From Clostridiales bacterium (GTDB taxonomy: Bacteria; Bacillota; Clostridia; Christensenellales; Aristaeellaceae), in the NCBI GenBank assembly GCA_012513735.1, contig JAAZBR010000283.1:1-7019 (forward strand): a stretch of DNA of 7,019 nucleotides, written 5' to 3'. A program made the translations under genes and the position numbers. Shown piece after piece: positions 1 through 5,449 of the stretch; position 1 is the stretch's first letter; the number at the start of each line of letters is the position of its first letter. The notes below the pieces were generated by a model, which was given only the letters and a program-made list of their open reading frames with translations, was not told the DNA's origin and did not search any database.

Positions 1-537
1 ACCAGCTTCAAGAACTGCATCATCGTGATGACCAGCAACGCCGGCGCCCAGCATATCGCAAGCGGAAAACCCCTGGGTTTCGGCACCCGGGAAGAAAAGC
101 AGATGGGCTATGATGAAATGAAGGAGCGTGTGCTGGACGAGGTAAAGCGCGTGTTCCGGCCGGAGTTCCTGAACAGGCTGGATGAGGTGATCGTCTTCCA
201 TCCGCTGAGCCAGAAGCACATCGGCCGCATTGCCCGCCTGATGGTGAATACCGTTGCCCAACGCCTGAAGGAAAGCGGGATTACCCTGTCGCTGGGCGAT
301 GAAGCTATTCACTTGTTGGCCGAGAAGGGATTTGATCCGCAGTTTGGCGCCCGGCCCCTGCGCCGGGTGATCCAGCGGCAAATTGAGGATGCCCTCAGCG
401 ATGACTTGCTGGCGGGCAACCTGCAGGCCGGCGATGTGGTGGAAGGCGTGGTGGAGAAGGACAAGCTGGTCTTTCACAAGGCTGGGGATTCCCATCAGCC
501 GAGTGTGCAGTCGGTGGCGACGAAGGACAGCGTGTAA
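1..537 (+). CDS. clpC: ATP-dependent Clp protease ATP-binding subunit ClpC, C-terminal fragment
   Basis: This is the last 178 codons of a Clp/Hsp100 AAA+ unfoldase, cut by the window start. It begins inside the second AAA+ module at the strand carrying sensor 1 (CIIVMTSNAG, fragment residues 6-15). LGF at 25-27 matches the L/I/V-G-F loop that docks Hsp100 partners onto ClpP, which argues against ClpB. RPEFLNRLDE (53-62) is the box VII region with the arginine finger (R59). GARPLRR (116-122) is sensor 2, and the rest is the D2 small domain plus a short acidic/basic tail. The 'KRVFRPEFLNRLDE...LRRVIQRQIEDALSDDLLAGN' arrangement resembles Bacillus ClpC more than ClpA or ClpE. By family knowledge ClpC is a cytoplasmic hexamer that unfolds regulatory or damaged proteins, commonly with McsB or MecA adaptors, and feeds ClpP. 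Its upstream neighbours lie outside the window. It ends with TAA, and transcription probably stops at the hairpin at 718-754. Confidence in Clp ATPase is very high; ClpC rather than ClpE is likely but rests on the C-terminal part only. Confidence 0.93.
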   Translation, partial: TSFKNCIIVMTSNAGAQHIASGKPLGFGTREEKQMGYDEMKERVLDEVKRVFRPEFLNRLDEVIVFHPLSQKHIGRIARLMVNTVAQRLKESGITLSLGDEAIHLLAEKGFDPQFGARPLRRVIQRQIEDALSDDLLAGNLQAGDVVEGVVEKDKLVFHKAGDSHQPSVQSVATKDSV

Positions 538-540
538 AGG

Positions 541-717
541 CTTATACATGTTAATACTGACTTCAAACTTTAACGCACCGTCGCGCTGGTGCTTTTGCCC
601 CCTGTTGCGTCGGCTGCTCGGTCGGCGTAGCGCCACTACGCCTCCCACGTCTGCTCCTTACAGTGACCACAAAGTCCACACCGCTTTGGATGCATTATAG
701 TTTTGCATCAGTATAAG
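541..717. repeat. Structured intergenic element with inverted-repeat ends (possible MITE-like or dispersed repeat)
   Basis: This non-coding stretch between clpC and its terminator is unusually rich in inverted repeats. CTTATAC (541-547) is the exact reverse complement of GTATAAG (711-717). ATACTGA (554-560) is the reverse complement of TCAGTAT (708-714), extendable to TTAATACTGA with one bulge. Inside are the hairpins GCACC/GGTGC (575-579/588-592), GGCGTAG/CTACGCC (624-630/636-642, 5-base loop), CAAAG/CTTTG (670-674/684-688) and GATGCA/TGCATC (689-694/704-709). The GC-rich centre contrasts with AT-rich ends. A short open frame crosses the first 160 bases but lacks a ribosome binding site and protein-like composition. 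The layout suggests a small palindromic dispersed element or a structured 3' UTR. Its identity as a repeat cannot be shown from a single copy. Confidence 0.4.
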
Positions 718-754
718 GCGGGAAGCTTCTCATCAGAGTAGGTTCCCGCTTTTT
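718..754 (+). terminator. Rho-independent terminator after clpC
   Basis: A long hairpin is followed by five T residues. GCGGGAA (718-724) pairs with TTCCCGC (743-749). After a G/G mismatch the stem continues with CT/AG, a T/T mismatch and CTC/GAG, closing on a four-base ATCA loop (732-735). That gives 12 pairs in a 32-base symmetric hairpin, and the T run at 750-754 completes an intrinsic terminator. It lies 180 bases past the clpC stop and is the first good terminator on that transcript, so the element at 541-717 should be transcribed as clpC 3' UTR. Confidence 0.85.
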
Positions 755-894
755 ATCTGAGTCTTTTCCAATTTCGGTGTTTTCTCCGCCTCCATACACA
801 CTTGTGGTTTGAATGTTCGTGAATGATGGTGCTGGTCAATCCAGATTACTGAAATACAACATCAGGGCAGATCAAATATCACAGACTCGTTTGC
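755..894. other. Intergenic spacer with no recognised feature
   Basis: These 140 bases separate the clpC terminator from the metG promoter and are AT-richer than the flanking genes. I see no ORF with a ribosome binding site, tRNA-like fold, T-box leader or convincing dyad. Plus-strand reading frames here are short and interrupted. Confidence 0.5.
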
Positions 895-923
895 TTGACC
901 GCATCTGGGCTTCTTCGTATAAT
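895..923 (+). promoter_or_regulatory. Sigma-A (sigma-70 type) promoter for metG-tatD
   Basis: TTGACC (895-900) and a perfect TATAAT (918-923) are separated by exactly 17 bases, a near-consensus vegetative promoter. Transcription should start near 930, leaving an untranslated leader of only about 20 bases before the metG ATG. That leaves no room for a T-box or other riboswitch downstream of this promoter, so metG is probably expressed constitutively from it. Confidence 0.85.
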
Positions 924-937
924 GGCCCTGCTTGAAT

Positions 938-942
938 GGAGG
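938..942 (+). promoter_or_regulatory. Ribosome binding site that fixes the metG start
   Basis: GGAGG lies 7 bases before ATG 950. An upstream in-frame TTG at 932 has no Shine-Dalgarno sequence and would fall at or just after the predicted transcription start, so the shorter protein is preferred. Confidence 0.85.
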
Positions 943-949
943 AAGAGAA

Positions 950-2914
950 ATGGCTGCGGACAAGACATTTTACGTAACTACACCTATCTATTATCCCAGC
1001 GGGCGGATGCACATCGGCCACACCTATACCACCGTCGCTGCGGATACCATTGCCCGGTTTAAGAAGCTTACCGGGTACAGGACCTATTTCCTGACCGGCA
1101 CGGATGAACACGGCCAGAAGATTGAGCGCAGCGCCCAAGCCGCCGGCATGGAGCCCAAGGTATTCATAGACGGCATTGTTGAGGAGACCAAGCAGCTTTG
1201 GCAGTTGATGGACATTCAGTATGATGACTTTATCCGCACAACGGATGAGCGCCACATCAAGGCTGTTCAGGCTATCTTTACTCAGCTCTATAACCAGGGC
1301 GACATCTATAAGAGCGAGTATGAGGGCCAGTACTGCACCCCCTGTGAAGCGTTCTGGACACCCACCCAGATAAAAGAGGGCAACCTGTGCCCCGATTGCG
1401 GACGGCCGACGGAGCTTGTCAAGGAAGAAAGCTATTTCTTTCGCATGAGCAAGTATCAAGATTGGCTGATAGAGTATATTGAACAGCATCCTGAGTTTAT
1501 CCAGCCACCCAGCCGCGCCAACGAAATGCTGCAGAATTTTCTGAGGCCGGGTCTGCAGGATCTGTCCGTCAGCCGCACCAGCTTCAAGTGGGGCGTTCCG
1601 GTTCCTTTTGATCCCAAGCACGTGATCTATGTCTGGATCGACGCGTTGAGCAATTACATCACTGCCCTGGGCTATACCACCGAGCAGGATGAGCTGATGA
1701 AAACGTTCTGGCCTGCCAACGTACAGCTTGTGGGCAAGGAAATCGTCCGCTTTCACACCATCTATTGGCCCATTCTGCTGCACGCTCTTGGTCTGCCGCT
1801 GCCCAAGCAGGTGTTTGGCCACGGCTGGCTGCAGTTCGGCGGCGACAAGATGGGCAAGTCCAAGGGCAATGTGGTCTATTCTCAGCCCATTGTGGCCCGC
1901 TATGGCACCGATGCGCTGCGCTACTACCTGATGCGTGAAATGCCCTTCGGTGCGGACGGCAACTATACCAACGAGGCGCTCCTAACGCGCATCAATGCAG
2001 ACTTGGCCAACGACCTGGGCAATTTGGTCAGCCGCACAGTGGCCATGATTGAAAAGTACTTTGGCGGCAGCGTTCCATCACCGGAGGCCTATCAGCAGGT
2101 GGATCAGGAACTGATTGACAAGCTGATCGCTTTGCCCGGCAAGGTGGAGCATCAGATGGATGCGCTGCAGTTCTCCCAGGCCTTGCAGGAAATCTGGCGC
2201 GTCATTGGGGAGTGCAACCGCTACATTGACGTGACGCAGCCCTGGGTGCTTGGACGGGAGGACGGGGACAAGGCCCGCCTGCAAACCGTTCTCTATGTGC
2301 TGGCGGAGAGCATTCGTTTTGTGACTATCCTGATCTCGCCCATCATGACGCGGACACCCGAACGCATCTATGCCCAGCTGGGGTTGAAGGATCAGCAGCT
2401 CATGACCTGGGAATCCCTTCAGTCCTTCGGTGGCCTGAAGGCCGGCACCCTTGTGCACAAAGGGGAGGCCCTGTTTCCGCGGCTGGACATCAAGGCGGAG
2501 CTGGATGCCCTGGACCGGGAGGAAACGCTGCCCAAGGCGGCGCAATCGGCAGCCCAAGCGGAGCCTGCAGCGCAGGGCAAACCGGTGATTAGTATCGATG
2601 ATTTCGATAAGCTTGATCTGCGGATTGCCACCGTTTTATCCTGTGAGCGGGTAGAAAAAAGCGATAAGCTGCTCAAGTTCACCCTTTCCCTAGGGGAGGA
2701 AACCCGCACGGTTCTTTCCGGCATTGCGGCCTACTATCAGCCCGAAATATTGGTTGGCAAGCAAGTGGTGTTGCTGGCAAATCTGGCGCCGCGCAAAATC
2801 CGTGGCATCATGTCCGAGGGGATGATCCTCAGCGCCGCTCAGGAGGGTGACGACAATGCGCTGCGGATTCTGATGCCTGAAGGCGACATTGCGCCGGGGG
2901 CGGGAATCAGCTAA
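950..2914 (+). CDS. metG: Methionyl-tRNA synthetase
   Basis: The 654-residue class I aminoacyl-tRNA synthetase attaches methionine to initiator and elongator tRNA-Met in the cytoplasm, using ATP. The N-terminal Rossmann fold has the HIGH motif at residues 21-24, after a typical PIYYPSG strand. The connective-peptide zinc knuckle is CxxC at C129/C132 and CxxC at C147/C150, the single-zinc type with four cysteines. The second ATP signature, KMSKS, reads KMGKS at 300-304. The anticodon-binding helical domain contains the conserved N423 and W432. An Ala/Gln-rich linker (about 525-545) leads to a C-terminal EMAPII/Trbp111-like tRNA-binding OB domain (about 546-654), used for dimerisation and tRNA affinity. 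ATG 950 is chosen over an in-frame TTG at 932 because GGAGG (938-942) sits 7 bases before it and would lie inside the longer form. The stop shares one base with tatD (TAATG). Length and domain set are normal for the family. Confidence 0.98.
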   Translation: MAADKTFYVTTPIYYPSGRMHIGHTYTTVAADTIARFKKLTGYRTYFLTGTDEHGQKIERSAQAAGMEPKVFIDGIVEETKQLWQLMDIQYDDFIRTTDERHIKAVQAIFTQLYNQGDIYKSEYEGQYCTPCEAFWTPTQIKEGNLCPDCGRPTELVKEESYFFRMSKYQDWLIEYIEQHPEFIQPPSRANEMLQNFLRPGLQDLSVSRTSFKWGVPVPFDPKHVIYVWIDALSNYITALGYTTEQDELMKTFWPANVQLVGKEIVRFHTIYWPILLHALGLPLPKQVFGHGWLQFGGDKMGKSKGNVVYSQPIVARYGTDALRYYLMREMPFGADGNYTNEALLTRINADLANDLGNLVSRTVAMIEKYFGGSVPSPEAYQQVDQELIDKLIALPGKVEHQMDALQFSQALQEIWRVIGECNRYIDVTQPWVLGREDGDKARLQTVLYVLAESIRFVTILISPIMTRTPERIYAQLGLKDQQLMTWESLQSFGGLKAGTLVHKGEALFPRLDIKAELDALDREETLPKAAQSAAQAEPAAQGKPVISIDDFDKLDLRIATVLSCERVEKSDKLLKFTLSLGEETRTVLSGIAAYYQPEILVGKQVVLLANLAPRKIRGIMSEGMILSAAQEGDDNALRILMPEGDIAPGAGIS

Positions 2915-3696
2915 TGGAAAAGGGCAGACTGTTTGATTCCCACTGCCATCTGGATGATGAACGGTTCGCAGAGGACAGGGAGCAGTTGGTTGCCTCCCTG
3001 CCGGATGGCGGCGTGGCTGGCTGTGTTACCGTGGGCTGTGACCTGGAAAGCGCTCAGCGCAGCATAGAGTTGGCGGCAAAGTATCCCTTTTTGTATGCGG
3101 CTGTGGGTATTCATCCCCATGTGGCGGCCGAAGCGCCGGCTGATTATCTGGATCGGCTGAGCACATTGCTTCAGCAACCCAAGGTGCAGGCGCTGGGGGA
3201 GACCGGGCTTGATTACCATTACGATTTCTGCCCCCGGGATGTACAGCGCAGGGTGCTTGAGGAGCACCTGGATCTGGCGGTGGAACTGGATGTGCCGGTG
3301 ATCCTGCATGTAAGGGAAGCCCATGGAGATATGATGTCCCTGCTGCGCAGCCGGGCTGGCAGTCTGCCTTCCTGTGTGCTGCACTGCTTTTCCGGCAGTG
3401 CGGAAAGCGCCATGGAGTATGTTTCCCTGGGTATGATGATTTCCTTTGCGGGGCCTGTTACATTCAAAAATGCCAACAAGCTGCTGCGCGCTGCGGAGAC
3501 GGTGCCTGCCGATCATCTGATGATCGAAACAGACAGCCCCTACCTGGCGCCGGTGCCCATGCGGGGCAAGCGCAACGATCCCGCACTGGTCAGCCATGTG
3601 TGCCGTCGCCTGGCGGAGCTGCGCGGCCAGACGTATGAAGAAATGGCGGAGTTGACCTACCGCAATGCGTGCAGGTTTTATCGTATCCCTCAATAA
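2914..3696 (+). CDS. tatD: TatD family metal-dependent hydrolase/DNase
   Basis: At 260 residues this is full length for the TatD family, TIM-barrel amidohydrolase-superfamily enzymes that act as Mg-dependent 3'-5' DNases/RNases in the cytoplasm. The family's metal ligands are all visible: H10 and H12 in DSHCHLDD, E96 in GETGLDYHYD, H132 in LHVREAH, H157 in LHCFSG and D207 in ETDSPYLAP. MRGKRNDP near residue 220 is the usual loop after the last ligand. The ATG overlaps the metG stop by one base (TAATG). The upstream sequence is only weakly Shine-Dalgarno-like (a G-rich stretch near 2895-2903), so translation is probably coupled to metG. The metG-tatD order is also found in Bacillus subtilis (metS-yabD), which supports co-transcription. 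The exact physiological substrate (DNA repair, RNA quality control or D-aminoacyl-tRNA editing has been proposed for relatives) cannot be read from the sequence. Confidence 0.95.
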   Translation: MEKGRLFDSHCHLDDERFAEDREQLVASLPDGGVAGCVTVGCDLESAQRSIELAAKYPFLYAAVGIHPHVAAEAPADYLDRLSTLLQQPKVQALGETGLDYHYDFCPRDVQRRVLEEHLDLAVELDVPVILHVREAHGDMMSLLRSRAGSLPSCVLHCFSGSAESAMEYVSLGMMISFAGPVTFKNANKLLRAAETVPADHLMIETDSPYLAPVPMRGKRNDPALVSHVCRRLAELRGQTYEEMAELTYRNACRFYRIPQ

Positions 3697-3755
3697 CCCC
3701 GAATATTGAGTGGATGTTGCGCTTGTGTGTCGCAGATATGAATAAAATGCGAATC

Positions 3756-3776
3756 AGCCTACCAATTTGGTGGGCT
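3756..3776. repeat. 21-base dyad upstream of the maf-mre promoter
   Basis: AGCCTACCAA (3756-3765) and TTGGTGGGCT (3767-3776) are inverted repeats around one central T, with a single mismatch in DNA (T-G, a wobble pair in RNA). No T run follows, so it is a poor intrinsic terminator for tatD. It ends 4 bases before the extended -10 element and covers the -35 position. A protein-binding operator is therefore plausible; a weak terminator or processing hairpin after tatD is the alternative. Confidence 0.5.
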
Positions 3777-3780
3777 TCTA

Positions 3781-3789
3781 TGTTATAAT
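3781..3789 (+). promoter_or_regulatory. Extended -10 promoter for the maf-mreBCD operon
   Basis: TGTTATAAT is a perfect TATAAT (3784-3789) with the TGn extension (3781-3783). At 16-18 bases spacing no recognisable -35 hexamer exists (ACCAAT at 17), which fits an extended -10 promoter. Transcription would start near 3796, giving a leader of about 23 bases ahead of maf. The neighbouring dyad overlaps the -35 zone. Confidence 0.7.
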
Positions 3790-3818
3790 AATAGTTGCAT
3801 CTGAAGGGAGGGAGTTGA

Positions 3819-4406
3819 ATGCTACCAACAAAACTGGTGTTGGCATCTGCTTCCCCACGCCGGAGGGAGCTGCTGGAACAGGCAGGAATATCCTATACTC
3901 TGTGTCCGGTGGATGTGGATGAGCACCTGGAAGTCCGCGGCGCACAGCTTGTGGAAGCGCTTGCAGAGCGAAAGGCGCGCGCCGCCTGGGCAAAGCATCC
4001 GAGGGACATCATTTTGGGTGCCGATACTATGGTGTACGTGGATGAGCAGCCCTTGGGTAAGCCCCAGGATGCTCAGGATGCCCTGCGCATGCTGCGCTTG
4101 CTGCAGGGGAGAGATCACTTGGTGCGTACCGGCGTCTGTGTGATCGACGGGCCAAGCGGTCTTGTGTTGTGTGACAGTGCGCAGACCACTGTATACTTTG
4201 ACCCCATGGATGATGAGGAGATCCGCTGCTACATCGCCTCCGGCGAGCCCTATGGCAAGGCGGGTGCGTATGCGGTGCAGGGGATTGCCGGATTATTTGT
4301 ACGACGCCTGGAGGGAAGCTGCTCCAACGTCATCGGCCTGCCGCTGCATCTGGTACGGGCATTGCTCGGCAGGATCCAAAACAACACGTTGAAGCAGGAA
4401 GCATAA
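3819..4406 (+). CDS. maf: Maf family nucleoside triphosphate pyrophosphatase (dTTP/UTP type)
   Basis: This 195-residue protein is a standard-length Maf/YhdE house-cleaning enzyme, predicted to hydrolyse dTTP, UTP and modified pyrimidine triphosphates to monophosphates plus pyrophosphate in the cytoplasm. It shows the N-terminal nucleotide-binding signature LASASPRRRELL (residues 8-19, with S10, R14, R15), the catalytic GADTMV (D69), GKP (K81) and the C-terminal SGEPYGKAGAYAVQG block (141-155). In most relatives the last block reads EPxDKAGAYGIQG; here the Asp is G146. ATG 3819 follows GGAGG (3807-3811) by 7 bases. The stop is 2 bases before mreB. Maf is a common partner of mre genes (B. subtilis maf near mreB, E. 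coli yhdE next to mreD), and overproduction has been linked to division arrest, so its place heading a cell-shape operon is typical. Subfamily (YhdE versus YceF) is inferred from overall motifs and context. Confidence 0.93.
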   Translation: MLPTKLVLASASPRRRELLEQAGISYTLCPVDVDEHLEVRGAQLVEALAERKARAAWAKHPRDIILGADTMVYVDEQPLGKPQDAQDALRMLRLLQGRDHLVRTGVCVIDGPSGLVLCDSAQTTVYFDPMDDEEIRCYIASGEPYGKAGAYAVQGIAGLFVRRLEGSCSNVIGLPLHLVRALLGRIQNNTLKQEA

Positions 4407-4408
4407 GC

Positions 4409-5449
4409 ATGGCCATCATTGCGCCCGATTTGGGCATTGACTTGGGAACCTCCAACACTTTGGTGTATGTCCGCCGCAAGGGAATCGTCATCAACGAACC
4501 CACGCTGCTGATTGTTTCCGGATCCTCCCGCCGAATCATTAAGTCCATTGGCCAGGATGCCAAGGTGCTGGTTGGCCGCACCACTGGGGGCGACGTGGCA
4601 GTTCGCCCGCTTCAGGATGGCATGGTCAAGGAATATGACATGACGGAGTCCATCCTGCGCTACTTTATCCGCAAGGCCATCGGTGTGTCCCATATTGTAC
4701 GCCCCCGCGCGTTTATTACGGTTCCCTGCCGAATTTCAGCTGTGGAAAAGCGGGTGGTCCGCGAGGCTGCCATTGCGGCTGGCGTGCGGCGCAATGCGGT
4801 GCATCTGATTGAGAAGCCCTTTGCCTCTGCTTTTGGTTCGGGTCTGCCGGTTTTTCAGCCGGAGGGCTCCATGGTGGTAGATATTGGTGGCGGCACAACC
4901 GAGGTAGCCATCATTTCCATCGGCGGCATTGTCAGCAGCAAATCTGTCACCACAGGCGGCATCAAGATGGATGAGGCGGTCATCAATTACATCAAGCATG
5001 ACTACAACATGCTGATAGGCGATCGGATGGCCGAAGACGTGAAGATCGACTGGGGTTCTGCGTTGCCCCTCAAAGAGGAACGTAAGCTCATGATCCGTGG
5101 GCGCGATGTAATTACCGGCCTGCCCCAGACAGCGGAAATCACCTCTACCAAAATATACGAGGCGTTGCATGCTCCCTGCCGGCAGATTTTGAAGGCGGTC
5201 CGTGATGTGCTGGACAAGGCGCCGCCTGAATTGGCAGGCGACATCCTGCGCAAGGGCATCTACTTGATGGGCGGGGGGGCCCAGCTATACGGCATCGACC
5301 GCTACCTTGCCAGCGAGTTGAACCTGCCCGTAATGCTGGCCAAGGATCCCATGATGTGTGCGGCGGTGGGCGTGGGACATCTGGCGGAGAATACCAATCT
5401 GCTGCCCAGGATCGGCCGGTCCAGCTTTATGCGTGACGAGAACGAATGA
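4409..5449 (+). CDS. mreB: Rod-shape-determining protein MreB, with an atypical active site
   Basis: This 346-residue actin homologue would form membrane-associated filaments beneath the inner membrane that orient lateral cell-wall synthesis. Visible motifs: phosphate-1 loop GIDLGTSNT (9-17), phosphate-2 loop VVDIGGGTTEV (156-166, D158) and the adenosine loop GIYLMGGGAQLYGID near 290. Length matches the family. Two normally conserved positions differ. The catalytic Glu preceding Pro in the canonical LIEEP motif (E131 in Thermotoga MreB, E143 in E. coli) is K136 in LIEKPFASAFG. The Asp of the GGDxFDEA motif (D192 in E. coli) is I185 in GGIKMDEA. This suggests weak or absent ATP hydrolysis, although nucleotide binding loops are intact. 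AGGAAG (4396-4401) lies 7 bases before ATG 4409, inside the end of maf. The stop overlaps mreC by 4 bases. Position directly before mreC and mreD supports MreB rather than a distant paralogue. Confidence 0.93.
   Translation: MAIIAPDLGIDLGTSNTLVYVRRKGIVINEPTLLIVSGSSRRIIKSIGQDAKVLVGRTTGGDVAVRPLQDGMVKEYDMTESILRYFIRKAIGVSHIVRPRAFITVPCRISAVEKRVVREAAIAAGVRRNAVHLIEKPFASAFGSGLPVFQPEGSMVVDIGGGTTEVAIISIGGIVSSKSVTTGGIKMDEAVINYIKHDYNMLIGDRMAEDVKIDWGSALPLKEERKLMIRGRDVITGLPQTAEITSTKIYEALHAPCRQILKAVRDVLDKAPPELAGDILRKGIYLMGGGAQLYGIDRYLASELNLPVMLAKDPMMCAAVGVGHLAENTNLLPRIGRSSFMRDENE

Noticed and set aside
694..699. Perfect TATAAT on the minus strand within the structured element
   Set aside because: No -35 hexamer at suitable spacing and no minus-strand gene follows; it is probably chance within the AT-rich hairpin.
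383..700. Plus-strand open frame running from the clpC end into the intergenic element
   Set aside because: It is out of frame with clpC, rich in Arg, Trp and Cys, lacks a ribosome binding site, and its second half is translated hairpin DNA.
755..949. T-box or S-box riboswitch ahead of metG
   Set aside because: The good promoter at 895-923 leaves about 20 bases of leader, and I see no T-box consensus or antiterminator fold in the spacer.
872..1822. Long minus-strand open frame (316 codons) opposite metG
   Set aside because: It mirrors a strongly supported metG reading frame, has no recognisable domain or ribosome binding site, and arises from GC-rich codon use on the other strand.
2911..3693. 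Minus-strand open frame covering the whole of tatD
   Set aside because: Although it is 260 codons long and spans the same interval, its translation is rich in His, Gln and Arg with no known motif, while tatD has every catalytic ligand in place. It is a codon-bias shadow.
3756..3776. Hairpin as intrinsic terminator of metG-tatD
   Set aside because: The stem is stable but is followed by TCTATG rather than a T run, so it does not meet the usual criterion. It is reported as a dyad instead.
4736..5170. Minus-strand open frame inside mreB (also 4250-4693 across maf and mreB)
   Set aside because: No domain, no start signal, and both lie opposite well-supported genes.
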